Source: Anisodus tanguticus
Taxonomy: Eukaryota; Streptophyta; Magnoliopsida; Solanales; Solanaceae
DNA length: 64,000 nt
Assembly (NCBI GenBank): GCA_034509755.1
Contig: CM067541.1
Coordinates: forward strand, 57,361,556 to 57,425,555
Direction of reading: 5' to 3'
The position numbers were made by a program, and so were the translations under genes. Positions 48,068-60,034 of the stretch are shown piece by piece (within the stretch, counting starts at the first letter, position 1; every line of letters starts with the position of its first letter). The notes below the pieces were generated by a model that was given only the letters and a program-made list of their open reading frames with translations, had not been told where the DNA came from and searched no databases.

Positions 48068-51000
48068 TTATACGTGTTGATCCTTGCTAGAAATCCAGCC
48101 AGGGGCTTTAGCTACAACACTATCCGGCAAATTGTCAGTGCCTTTTTCAACATTTATTAGAGGATCAGTTTCACTTTCCTTTACCTTCAAGCACAGAAAC
48201 AACAGAGAAAATTAGTACACCTCTGTTCTAAATGCATAAAGGAAAATTGATAATAAAACACAAGTCCCCACCAGCTTCTGAAACGTAAGACATTCGGCAT
48301 TAGCATTAGAAGAGTAGTAGTTTAAAATGAAGGGAGCATAAGGTTTTAATTTTTACCCATGCCACTAACTAATTAAACCGTTTTGCAAGCAAATCATATT
48401 GCAAATTCGGTAGTAGTGTGAATTTCTTTTTTCATTTTTTTCATTATGCAGTAGTGTAATGAGGTGACACAAAAGGAGGTAGTAAAAGGAGCACAAGCAT
48501 TTAATGATAGGTTTCTTCTAGATCTGCCCCTTCCATGACCTGTGCCACTTACTAAACGATTTCAGAAGCAAATCATATCACAACTTTAGTACTAGTGTAA
48601 TGACGTGAAATAAAGGGGGTTGTATTAGGCATATTGGACCTCATTATCGGTCATCTTGCAAATCAAGATAGCACAAGTTGGTCCGTAGTATGATAAATTG
48701 GAGTACCTTTTTGTCTATGTTCCTGCAAGACACTAGCACAATGTGGAACACCTTAAAACAAAGGTGTAATACCTGAGACAGAAGGGATGCAGCCTCTATA
48801 GACTTCTGCTGGCTCTCAATAGTGAAACAGTATGAATAGAGTATCATTCCAAGCATGGCAATGACAATACCCAGAATGTTTCGCCAGCTGAAGGGATCAC
48901 GAAGAAGAACATACCCAAAGGCCAAAACAAGACATGTTTTTAGATGGCCAAGGACCTGATAGGTGACTGGAGAAGTCTTTCCAATTACCAAAAAAGTACT
49001 GAAGTTCACGGAGACGGATATAAGGCAGGATAGAACAATAAAGGCCTGACATCAACACGTTGAAGTTAACGAATAGTGCTAATATCTAACTTACAATCGA
49101 GAATGATTTTCTAGCTTACCAGCACATTTGGTGTGTAGTTGAAAGCAAATACATTCTGATTTGTCAAAAGCCCATCTAAAAATGGTCCTACTATAAACAA
49201 AGTAATTGACTGATAAGGACAAGACTGATACAGGAGCTGAGTTGAAGAAACCTTGAACTTCTTCTGGATGGTATTTGTCATCTAAGAAGATGGGTTAAGA
49301 TATCCAAGCAAGAGAAGATATGATGTGATAGCTGTGAAATATAGGTCAAACTTTCCATAACAGACAAAACAATTTTCATAAAAAAATTAAGTCTTTTTTT
49401 GCCAAGAATAAGGTTGTTAAACTGGGATCTATGAAGTGAGCAGAGACAGTGAGCCAAAGAACTGAAAAAATGACCATTCAGCAAAGGATACAATCTGTGC
49501 GATACAAGTGGTGACAATTGCGAACATAGATAAAACAGAACCCAGTAAATTGAGCTGCAAATCAGTTACTGTTGCAATTCCAACCCCAAAGAGAAGAACG
49601 GTAAGTGCAAGCTGGATATTCCTACTGCAAATCATAATTGAGAGAAATCAAATTGTTACTAAAAATGTATAACTAAAAGAGTAATTTCATAAATGCTTAA
49701 GCAAAAGAGTAAATGAAAGCAGAACGTTATTTAGATAAAAGTATCACTTCATAGAGCACTAACATCACTCCAGACCAAGAGATACATAGAGGTTACTTCA
49801 ATCAAAATTATGGAGCCAAAGGAACTCTATTTGTGCACGCAGATACTCTACTTGAGTAAAAATCACTCTTCATTGCACCTACCCTTTAAGATAGTTCCTT
49901 GACTTACTGCTCCATTACTATTACATTTATCTGATAATCCACCAGTCACTTTGCAACCTTAAAATTGTGTCTAGCTCAGCCTTATATAATTAGTTAATAG
50001 TTGAATCACGCAAGAAAGACTTTCCTTAAAAACGAGTTCCATCCATGTTGACAAGGATGCTTCTGAACATAGCATAAAAATAGGACAACATATCTTGAGT
50101 GATAAAATCTAAAAAAAATTAATTCAAAAATAGGCAATGTTCTAAATGGGTCTTTAAATTATTATAGACCCAAAGTAAGCACAGATGGCTTGGCTCCAAG
50201 AATCTTAATGATCGGTAGCATTTCACATGCACCTACATATTTCAAAAGCACAAGGTGTCAAAAAAACTTTTTGATAAGGAACTAGCTAGTGCGCATCCGA
50301 ACAAGTTGTCAAAAAAACTCGGTCTTCTGCTTTCCCGTTTAACCGTGTTAGTGGCCAGTGAAATGACAGTTAAGATCTTTACCAAGTACTGACAGACTTT
50401 TAGCCATAATATTGAAGTAGTAGAATTTCCAAAACAAAAATCAATAAGCCAGGATGATGAAAATGCTTTCCAAGCATTCATCTGATGGAAGCTAGCTGAA
50501 ATTTCAATTACTTTCAGCCTGCATTGTGCACCTAATTGCTAATTTCACAGGGAAAAGGGACATCATCATGATCAACAAAAACAAAATTGAAAATCAAAGG
50601 TGGAATACTCGATCCAAGGTACCAGAGTATTTTCCTCTACACTGCTTATTATTGTAAATTAATTCTCACGCAGATAATTATCTTAAAATCCTTGCTTTTG
50701 CCATAGTTTTTTACTGAACCTTTAACTGTGGATGATGGTTGATCCTAAAATTAAGATAGAAATGAGTGTATGTGTGAATAATGATACACCTCTGACATTC
50801 AACTTACTAGATAAGGGCAAGACATAGTGTTCAGACTCTTAATTATTCCAGAAATTACTTCTGGTTCGACGGTTCGAGCAAACAACATGTTGGTGAAAAA
50901 CTTCTTCAATGTAATGGTCCAAGCTTAATAAAATGAGAACAGATTCCTATGTCCGATATGCTTGGAAGAGAAAAGTTCCCCAAAAGAGAAATAAAAATAG

Positions 51001-54000
51001 ATGTGAAGGTAATATAATTTGATCCTCTATCTACCTAGTGTAAACATAACTGATCTTTTTAGAACTTTTTTGTGGAAACAGTAAAGTTAATTTGAGTAAG
51101 TCAATGTTGAGTACTTTTACCTGAATCTTTTCCTGTAGAAAAGAGTCTCCAAAAGAACTGTACAGGGGATGATCGCTAATTTTGTCATCTAAAATGCAAA
51201 ACCAGTGAAGAAAATCAGAAAAAGTAACTGCATTTAAGTTTCTATAATTAATCAGAAGCTAAAATGCTTGCTTTGTAGAGACAACGTAGAATTGAGTTGT
51301 GATGAATGTTTGAGAGCAATAGGGAACAAGAGGATCTCATCACATCAAGTAAATTGGTTTCTAACCACAAAAGCAAAAAGAACCACAAAAGGGAAAAACT
51401 TTGCTGCCCCTCCCCAAGAAATGGAAATAGAAAAAAACCTTATAATTCAGTTAGCTATGTTGATTATTAATTTCATAATGATCATTTAGCATTTTTTTAT
51501 GACAAAATGATCATTAAGCATTTCAGAATACAATTTTGGTAGCACGTCTTTGTGTGAATAATTTAAGGTTACAGTGGAACAAGTTGCTATTTCAAGTTGT
51601 AGATCTTATAAATCTTAACTTTATTTTTTTTTATGACAACAGAACCCGCAGCCGCTACTCTTCGAGTGCGCACAGGGTATTATAAATCTTAACTTTCCAA
51701 ACAAATTATCACCAGAAAACTGACTTAAGTGGCAAATCTATCCCAGTGGATACATTGTTATTCCTTGAAAAATAGGTACAGAAAGCGGGGACAAGGAATG
51801 AGAATAAAGAGAAGAGAGGAGAAAAAAAGATGTTAACCGGATAAATCACTATTACTATTAAAGGCAACAAGGACCCCAGATAGAAAAAAGAATATTAAAC
51901 CGGATAGTCATTAACAGCAGAAAGGAAAAAGAATGAACCTGATAAAAACCAACAGAATTGAACCCCAGGCTTAGATTAAGAAGTCCAATAGAGGACCCAT
52001 TCAGTATTCCAAAGCCAATAAGAGATTTTGGATCAAAAGGCTTGTGCTCAAAAAATCTCATCCATCTTGCCACATGGAGACCACAAAATGTAACTAAAAG
52101 ATGCCAGCTTGTCAAAGTCGTAGCTGAGAGAGAAATATAAGAAGTTAGAACTCAAAGCCGAATGATATAAATACTTGAGAATTTCTTTTATTAGGTTTTG
52201 CAAGAACCAAAATAGAAGTGCCAACAAATCAACATTCCCCTGATCCATTCTTTTCCTAACTCCCTTATTTCCTTAACCAAAAAAAAAGTGTCAAGTGACA
52301 ACCTAATACATTATAGACGTGAATGCACAATATTTGGAAGTATCTTTCATTTCCATTGCAAACACTTGCACTAGATTTTGTGTTCTTTTTCCTTTTCCAG
52401 TACATTTGAATTTGTGTTCTCTCCTACTACTGCTCGTATGACACAAGCCAAATTCATCAACTGTCAAATTAAGCTGTATTGCATTATAGGAATAGAGGAA
52501 ATAACTGCATAATGACTAAACAAGCACACAAACATGAGAAACAACTAAACCAAATATTTGAGCTTGTTCTGCTCCCTACTAATTACACTGTCGGACCCAT
52601 TTTTTAACAGAGAATATTGAGGTTTACTGAATCGCATTCATCCAAACAACATACGCCTGAGTCCCAAGCTAATTGTGGTCGGCACTCGGCACATTCATCC
52701 CAATAAAAGAAATGAAACGATCTTAGAAAACTTTCCTGCACAAGCTCTTTATGAATCTCGTAGAACCGTGTTAAAGCAATCAATCAACTAACTGTCAATC
52801 CAAATAGTTTTCGTTGGATATATGAAATCCTCTATGTCGATTCCGCTTTATTTCAACATATTAGTTGATTTATCTTATAAGATAAATTAAATATATTAAT
52901 TGTAAAGCAGGTACCTAATTTCACGATACGTGCAAGACTAGTCATTACACTAATGAACAAGAACAAAAAAATAGGAAAAGAAAAAACTATTATTACTACT
53001 ACTCCTACTACGCCTTAGTCCCAAGCTAATTGTGGTCGGCACATTCATCCCAATAAAAGAAATGAGACAATCTTAGAAAACTTTCCTGCACGAGCTCTTC
53101 GTGAATCTCATAGAACCGTGTTAAAGCAATCAATAATCAATTATGCCTCAACCCAAATAGTTGTTGTTGTCTATATGAAATCCTCTATGTCGATTCCACT
53201 CTATTTCGACGTATTAGTTAATTTACCTTAAAAAGGTAAATTAACTATATTTCCTCATAACTCTCTCTCTCTCCTCTCTCTCTCTCCTCTAAACCACCTC
53301 TGAACTTGCAACGGTAACACACACCCCACCCCACCCTCTACCCCTACACCCACCCTTGCCGACGATAACCCCACATTGGTGCGCCACTCCGGCCGGTGAT
53401 CGGAGACCAGGGTCTCATTCGCCGACGGACACCACTGCGCCCCGATCAATATTTTTCGGCCAGATCTACACAGGTCTCAACTGCTCCGACAGGCTCCGGC
53501 GGCGAACAAGCGAATAAAAAATCCAGCAATGATTTCCGGTGTTTTCTCCGGCAATGAACAGCCTCGTTCGCCGACGAACACCACTGCGCTCCGACCATGT
53601 ATGCTTTTCCTTTTCCTGACTGTTGGCGATGCATTCTGGCCAGAGTCTTCTTGTCTTCTGGTTGGAATGATTTCTGGCCAGAGTTTTCTGGTTGGGACGA
53701 TTTTCGGCCGGCCAAACCCCCCCCCCCCCTCCTTTCCCCTTTCTCCCCCACCAGTTGCTTTTCTCCTCTGCCGGAAACCCCTTCACAGTGGGTTTCCGGT
53801 CATATCTGCACAGGTCCCACTGTTCCGACAGGCTCCGGCAGTGAACATGGATTTCCAGTAAACAATACTCTCCGACAATGAACAATTTTACGGTAGTGAA
53901 CGCAGCCACCGCAAACAGTACTTACGGTGCCGATGAACAGTGATTGTCGCCGGCGAACAGGTTTAATTCAACTGGAGTTGGTACCTCCGGTTACTTGTAT

Positions 54001-57000
54001 CCACTCTTTGTCCTTACTCTTGTTGTTCCATTTTTCCGCTTCGCTGTATTGATTTGTGACTTTACGTTTTTGCATCTACTCTTCTTGTCTGTAGTTATCG
54101 CATTCTAGGCGTAGTGGTTACTTGCCTCTAGATTCTTGTTAACTTTTTTTTTTCACTTTGATCCCTTCTTGTTTTAGGGTATACATTTGAGTAGTCTATT
54201 ATTTTATATACGTGATAGTGGCTTTGGTAACTGATGGTAGACTAGGGTCATATTCTCGGTCGGGGTTGGGGACGAGTGTTAGGTTGGATAAGTGGGGTAA
54301 AGGAGATGCTAGGCTAAGAATAGAGTCTTGGAACATTGAGACTTTAACGGGAAAGTCCATATAGCTAGTTAAGATTCTTAACAAGATGACGATTAATATA
54401 GCATGTGTTCAGGAGACCAAATGGGTAGGACCTAAGGCTAAGGACGTGGACGGGTATAAGTTATGGTTCTCGGGTAGATCGACGTATAAGAATGGGGTAG
54501 GTATTTTAGTAGACAACGAGCTAAGGATCATGTGGTATAGGTTAAAAAGGCCAATGACGAGATGATGACGATTAAGTTGGTAGTTGGAGGGTTCACTATG
54601 AATATTATTAGTGCTTACGCGCCACATGCGGCCTTGGACGAGGAGGAGAAGAGGCGCTTTTGGGAGGATTTAAACGATTTAGTGGGTGGTATACCACCCA
54701 CTGAGAAGTTATTTATAGGAGGGATTTCAATGGACACATCGGGTCACTTTCGGGGGGTTATGGTGACGTGCATGGAGGCTTTGGCCTCAGGAACAGGAAT
54801 GGGGGAGGCGTCTCACTTTTGGAGTTCGCTAGAACTTTTGGGATGGTTATAGTCAATTCAAGGTTCCTGAAGAGGGAGGAGCACTTGGTGACTTTCCGTA
54901 GTTCAGTGGCTAAGACTCAAATAGACTTTTTGCTCCTTAAAAAGGTTGACAAATGTCTTTGTAAAGACTGCAAGGTTATTCCGAGGGAGGATCTTACAAC
55001 CCGACATAAGCTTCTGGTGATGGATTTAGAGATCAAGATGGAAAACAAGAAGAGAGTTGTGGATGACAGATTAAGAATCAAATGGGGGAGTTTAACTATG
55101 TCTAGGGCAGAGGAGATGGGGGAGAGGTTGACAGCCAATGGGGCTTGGGGGAGTAGTGGGGATGCGACCGGTATGTGTGACATGACGGCCAGTTGCATTC
55201 GAGAGGTACCTAGAGAAGTGCTTGGGGTCTCGAGGGCTAGCCGTGGTGGGCATCAGGGGGACTGGTGGTGGAATGGTAAAGTTCAAGAGAAGGTGGAAGT
55301 GAAGAAAGCGGCATATGCGAAATTGTTAGAAAGCAAGGATGAGGTGGAGAAGTGGACGAATAGAGAACTGTATAAGATGGCGAGGAAGGAGGCAAAACTT
55401 GCGGTTACGGCGGTGAAAACGACGGCTTTTGAACGCATGTATGTGGAATTAGAGGAGAAAGACGGGGATAGAAAGTTGTACAGACTAGCCAAGGCGAGGG
55501 AGAAAAAGGTATGTGACTTGGATAACGTGAGATGCATCAAGGACGAGGATGACAAAGTACTGGTGGGGGACGCACAGATTAGGCGGAGGTGGCAGTCTTA
55601 CTTCCATAAACTCTTGAATGAAAAAGGAGATTGAGACACTATGCTGGGGATCTGGAGCAATCTGGTAGGAACCGGGATTTTAGGTATTATAGAAGCATTA
55701 GGTTGAGGAGGTGAAGGGTGTTGTTCACAGGATGCGCTGGGGACAAGCGACCTGGCCTGATGAGATTCTAGTCGAATTTTAGAAGAGTGCAGGCATGGCA
55801 GGTTTGGAGTGGCTGACGAAATTGTTTAACGTCATTTTTAGGATGGCGAGAATGCCCGAAGAATGAAGGTGGAGTACAATGATTCCTCTGTACAAGAACA
55901 AAGGTGATATCCAAAATTGCAACAACTATAGGGGTATCAAGCTGCTAAACCACACTATAAAAGTTTGGGAAAAGGTTTTGAAGATGAGGGTGAGAAGAGG
56001 CGTGCCCATCTCTGAGAACCAGTTTGGATTCATGTTGGGGCGTTCGACGACAAAAGACATTCATCTTATTAGGAGGTTGGTGGAGCAGTATAGAGAGGAA
56101 GAGAGACTTACATATGATTTTCATCGACCTCGAGAAGGTATACGACAAAGTACCTAGAGAGGTTCTATGGAGATGTTTGGAGGCTAGAGGTGTACCTTTG
56201 GCGTACACTAGGGCGATCAAGGATATGTATGATGGAGCCAAGACCAGGGTACGTACAGTAGGAGAAGACTCGGAGCACTTCCCAGTAATGATGGGGTTGC
56301 ACCAGGGATCAGCTCTTAGTTCATTTTTATTTGCTTTGGTGATAGATGGGCTTAAGCGACAAACCCAAAGAGAGGTGCCATAGTGTATGTTATTCGCAGA
56401 CGACATAGTCCTGATTGATGAGACTCGCAGCGGAGTGAACGCTAAGCTGGAGGTTTGGAGACAGACTCTGGAGTCTAAAGGTTTAGGTTGAGTAGGACCA
56501 AGATAGAATACTTGGAGTGTGAGTTCAGCAACGGGAGCGAGCTTGAGACAGGCGAGAAGGTGAGACTTGGTACTCAGGTCATTCCGAAGAAAGAAAGTTT
56601 CAAATACCTCGAGTCTATTATCTAAAGGAATGGAGAGATTGATGACGATGTCACACATCGTATTGGAGCAGCGTGGATGAAATGAAGGCTCGCATCTAGA
56701 GTATTATGCGACAAAAAGGTGCCACCAAAACTTAAAGGCAAGTTTTATAGGGTGGTGGTTAGACCGACTATGATGTATGAGGCGGAGTGCTGGCCAGTCA
56801 AGACGTCGCACATCCAAAAGATGAGAGTAGCGGAGATGAGGATGCTAATATGGATGTGTGGGCATACAAGGAGGGATATGATTAGAAATGAGGATATTCG
56901 AGACAGAGTGGGAGTGGCCTCAATTGAGGATAAAATGCGGGAAGCAAGGCTGAGATGGTTTGGGCATGTGCAGAGGAGAGACACAAATGCCCCAGTACGG

Positions 57001-58017
57001 AGGTGTGAGAGGTTGGCTATGGACTGGTTCAAGAGGGGTAGAGGTAGGCCGAAGAAATATTGGGGAAATGTGATTAGACGGGATATGGCACAAGAACAAC
57101 TTACTGAGGACATGACCTTAGATAGGGGATGTGGAGGACACGGATTAAGGTAGAAGGGTAGTAAGTAGTCTAGCGTAGCCCTACTTATGCTTACAGATAG
57201 GTAACTATAGTGTTATTACTGTAGGTCTGCTTAACATATCGTACGAATAGGCGTAGTACTGCTTTATAGGCCCATGTAGTTTGATTTCTGCTGCTATGTG
57301 TTAGTTACTGTTTTTTTTTCTTTTTTTTCAGAATGCGCTATCAGTGCGTATTCGCATTTGACACCAGCATTTTCATATTGCTTTAAATTTTTTGACCGGA
57401 TCTGACTGTTTTCTCTTGTTTTTGCTTGTGCATATGACTGTCTTGAGCCGAGGGTCTCTCGAAAATAGTCGATCTACCTAATAAGGTAGAGTTAAGGTTT
57501 GTGTACAATCTACCCTCACCATACCCACGGTGTGGGATTTCACTGGGCATGTTGTTGTTGTATAACTTGTACATGTATTAGTTATGCGGGTTTCTAAATT
57601 GCAAAGCGAACACCGTATTAATTTATACATGAATAGCTTACCTCATAACCAGCTACCAAACGTGGTATTACTTATGCATAATTCAATACCTACATAACTC
57701 ACTTCCAAAACCAGCTACCAAACGACGCCAAATTGCTTCTGTTGTAGAACTTGCTTTGTGAAGTTAGGTACCTCATAACTCTAACCAGCTAACAAACGGC
57801 CCCGAACACGTGTAAGATTAGTCATTACACTAATGAACAAGAAAAAACAAAACACCAGCCATTACTTGCATTACTAAAAAAACTCATCAAACTCACCAAA
57901 TGTAAAACCTAGAGTGCTAATAAGAGCCTTATTGCAAATCACAATGGACACAGAAGACACCACCGACAAAGTCAATGCTCCAATAGTCCCCAACTGAAAC
58001 CTCTGGATTTCTGCCAT
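48068..58017 (-). CDS. Nucleotide-sugar transporter, plant NST-KT family (UDP-rhamnose/UDP-galactose transporter-like)
   Basis: Seven exons: 58017-57897, 52123-51939, 51188-51121, 49624-49492, 49281-49120, 49045-48773 and 48184-48068. All are GT-AG with agreeing phases, giving 352 residues. The start is MAEIQRFQLGTIGALTLSV. The protein is strongly hydrophobic throughout, as expected for about ten membrane spans of the drug/metabolite transporter fold in the Golgi. VSIVICNKALISTLGFTF, WRNILGIVIAMLGMILYSY and GKTSPVTYQVLGHLKT (K259-T260, the KT signature) match the plant URGT group, nearest in style to Arabidopsis URGT5/URGT6 as I recall them. These exchange UDP-rhamnose or UDP-galactose for UMP or UDP, supplying cell-wall and glycan synthesis. 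Substrate is inferred from family only. The C-terminal tail from residue 315 is hydrophilic. Intron 1 is 5.8 kb and holds a LINE. Confidence 0.93.
52654..52897. repeat. Dispersed repeat, copy A, in transporter intron 1
   Basis: It begins CGCCTGAGTCCCAAGCTAAT and ends with a palindrome, TTTATCTTATAAGATAAA. It shares its whole length with 53011-53250. GTCCCAAGCTAATTGTGGTC is a phrase seen in abundant plant SINE-like repeats. No target duplication was identified. Confidence 0.8.
53011..53250. repeat. Dispersed repeat, copy B, in transporter intron 1
   Basis: It begins CGCCTTAGTCCCAAGCTAAT and ends TTTACCTTAAAAAGGTAAA. It is collinear with copy A with scattered substitutions and two short indels, about 110 bases downstream and in the same orientation. 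Confidence 0.8.
54200..55634 (+). pseudogene. RTE endonuclease and linker region
   Basis: RIESWNIETLTGK (near 54325) and CVQETKW (near 54405) carry the endonuclease Asn and Glu, and NIISAYAPHAALDEEEKRRF follows at about 54601. The expected GGDFN catalytic block is damaged (GGISMD near 54720). From 54768 to 55634 a long open frame (TFRSSVAKTQIDFLLL, GDWWWNGKVQEKVE) covers the end of the endonuclease and the linker to the RT. A stop at 54361 and frame changes near 54550 and 54790 break the ORF. Confidence 0.88.
55879..57153 (+). pseudogene. RTE reverse transcriptase and C-terminal domain
   Basis: MIPLYKNKGDIQNCNNYRGI (55879) begins the RT. MIFIDLEKVYDKVPREVLW follows from 56111 in another frame, then GLHQGSALSSFLF near 56296 and the catalytic box LFADDIVLID near 56390. 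A C-terminal block at 56719-57153 includes RRDMIRNEDIRDRVGV and RLRWFGHVQRR, typical of plant RTE. The catalytic aspartates are present, but several stops and frameshifts make it inactive. Confidence 0.9.
57563..57807. repeat. Repeat with three CCAGCTA(C/A)CAAACG blocks
   Basis: AACCAGCTACCAAACGTGG near 57648, AACCAGCTACCAAACGACG near 57711 and AACCAGCTAACAAACGGCC near 57783 recur with a preceding (T)ACCTCATAAC phrase at two of them. On the other strand these read CGTTTGG/TTAGCTGG, like the ends of hAT-type non-autonomous elements. No complete inverted-repeat pair or target duplication was established. Confidence 0.5.
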
Positions 58018-60024
58018 TTTCACTCCTCCAATTATTATCTCAAAAATCTGCACATTTCAACATAAAATTCCACCTCTTATATTATATATATTTAACATAA
58101 TCCTAAACACAAAACATCTCGCAATTTAACAATTAAAATCTTACCTTATCGCAATCGTACGTCCATTAATCATTCAAAACCAGCTCAGCTGAAAACAAAC
58201 GTTCAATTATAATAAAATAAATTAGATTTATTCAACGACATATATACGGATCCAAACATATATAATAAATTTAAGGAAAATGCAGTGTAAATGTGAATAC
58301 ATTAACAAGTGTACCAAATGCTTTAAAATTTTGGATCTGGTGCTATAGATTAAGATTTGATTATCTTTTTCTTAATAATTATAATAAGGAGAGAAAAATG
58401 GAAGAACCTGGAAAGCTTGGGATCACGGAAATGGACGAAGTGATGTAGGCGTTAAGTGTTTGATAGAAGTTAAAGCATTAATATTAGAAGGAAATTGGAG
58501 AAAATTGCACCACTAACATTTATAGTTATTTGTAGTTTAATTAATTATAATTTTGACTTTTTAAACTGAATTCCGGCTATCTTTTCGCCTGCGGATCATG
58601 TGACGGTGAGAAGGGAGCTAACTGTTAAAGTTGTATAAGAAGGTTATGAATTTAAGCCCGGTAAACAGTTTCTTAAGTTATGGGTTTGGCGCTACATTAG
58701 TTTTTGCTCCGTTAATTACCAATATGCCCCTTGATGAATGACAAGTGTCCTAGTTATTATGAAAGGGTGAGATTGATTTTTATCTTATTTTCTATTTTGG
58801 TTAAGTTATATTAATGGTACTAATTGAAAATTTTAAAAAGCAGCTAATAATTAAGTACTATTTAATTAAACAATTACTAAAAAAGCATTCAAAGGTAAGA
58901 ATGGAAAAATAAATCCGTATCATTTTTTTTTGTCAATGTCAAATAGCTTATTGAGTTTCAATTAAAATAATTAGTAAGAATTCTCTATTTTTGATTAAGT
59001 TCTATTAATAATAATAGTCGGAAGAAAAAAAAAAGGGAACTAAAATATACGTCTACGACAAAACCGAAGGATGCCATTACTAGGTTTGTTTTTGTATTTA
59101 ACTATACATTTTACTACTTGTTTAATGAATTATTCATCTATAGTCAAATATAGTTTTACTAATTATTTAATTTTAAATCCAACAAGTTATTTGACATACT
59201 ATTAACACTCAAAGTAATTTAAGTGTTTAGCCGAATTCGGTGACAGCCGAACTGTTCTAGAGCCGAATTTACTCCTAGCCCTCGACTACAAAAACTTCAT
59301 CGACTACTAAGGCATCTTAGCCGAGTTGTTAGCTAGAGGTACGATTGGGACTTCCTCGGATGCAGACGCCCCAACGATCAAGTAAAAAGAGTTGAGATCC
59401 ATGTACCTTAAATTAGAGATTTCAGATTCGAGCGTTTGAAAATGAAAACCTTAAATTAGAAATTTCAAATTCGAGCGTTTGAAAATGAAAAAAATTCTGC
59501 TGGAAGCACCAACGTAAAAAAAAATGGGCTAGTAACTGAATTTAATCAAATTCCAATATATATATCAAACACTTGATGGAAAATAAAAAATTAGTATAAA
59601 GGAGATACAAATATAACAAGAAGGGTAAAAAGTTATGATCTATTTGAATTTTGAAGATCGTGTTAAAAAAATCTTAATAGGAATGAGAATATCTAAATAT
59701 TCGTTTGTTCCACTTTATACAACAATGTTCCTCTGGAGTTTTACATTTAATATAGTTTTGTGTAGTTTTATATTATTCAAATATTATTTAAAATTTTAAG
59801 AAATCAATTTTTGAATTGGCACAAATCACTAGTAAAAGATTTAACAGCGTTCTCAGGACACTTCACCATTCCATTTAAAACAAACCCAGGAATTACTTCA
59901 TCGGAGCAGCGTCGGAGTATTTTATCGGAGCACTGAGAATCACCCGACCCGACAAAATCGGTTTCAATCGCTTCCTTCAAAAATCAATTTTAGGGGTTTT
60001 AGGGTTACATTTCATGCTTTACAA
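58018..60024. promoter_or_regulatory. Divergent intergenic region between the transporter and TRF-like genes
   Basis: 2.0 kb separates two divergently transcribed start codons (58017 minus, 60025 plus), so it holds both promoters and 5' UTRs. It is AT-rich with homopolymer runs, and carries a 43-bp tandem duplication (59405-59490). No coding trace was seen. An A/G-rich stretch before 60000 is probably the TRF-like 5' UTR. Confidence 0.55.
59405..59490. repeat. 43-bp tandem duplication
   Basis: 59405-59447 and 59448-59490 both read ACCTTAAATTAGA(G/A)ATTTCA and continue GATTCGAGCGTTTG-like, differing at two positions. It lies upstream of the TRF-like gene. Confidence 0.9.
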
Positions 60025-60034
60025 ATGGATATAG
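60014..60034 (+). promoter_or_regulatory. Short upstream ORF overlapping the TRF-like start codon
   Basis: ATG at 60014 opens a six-residue frame (MLYKWI) ending at TAG 60032-60034, nine bases past the start of the main ATG at 60025 and in another frame. If it lies in the transcript, ribosomes would have to skip it or reinitiate backwards, so it could lower translation of the main ORF. Whether the transcript includes it is unknown. Confidence 0.5.

Larger units (their letters stand above)
53260..57562 (+). mobile_element. RTE-clade LINE, inactive, antisense in transporter intron 1
   Basis: The order is a CT-rich and GC-richer leader with repeated CCGGCGAACA-like phrases (about 53260-53970), an apurinic endonuclease domain, a reverse transcriptase, and a 3' UTR ending in GGGATTTCACTGGGCATG then (TTG)n at 57562. 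No LTRs are present. The single-ORF organisation and motifs match plant RTE elements. The 5' boundary is approximate: ATAACT occurs at the left edge (53255-53260) and just right of the tail (57563-57568), a possible but weak target duplication. Frameshifts and stops inactivate it. It accounts for most of the 5.8-kb intron. Confidence 0.85.

Noticed and set aside
53466..53909. Minus- and plus-strand open frames in the LINE leader
   Set aside because: They come from a GC-richer 5' UTR with repeated CCGGCGAACA phrases and a poly-C run; no protein family is recognised.
55945..56658. 237-codon minus-strand open frame
   Set aside because: It is the antisense shadow of the RTE reverse transcriptase.
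43180..58017. ALG2 and the sugar-nucleotide transporter as a functional gene cluster
   Set aside because: Both act in glycosylation, but in different compartments and pathways, and each has its own promoter space; adjacency alone is weak evidence.
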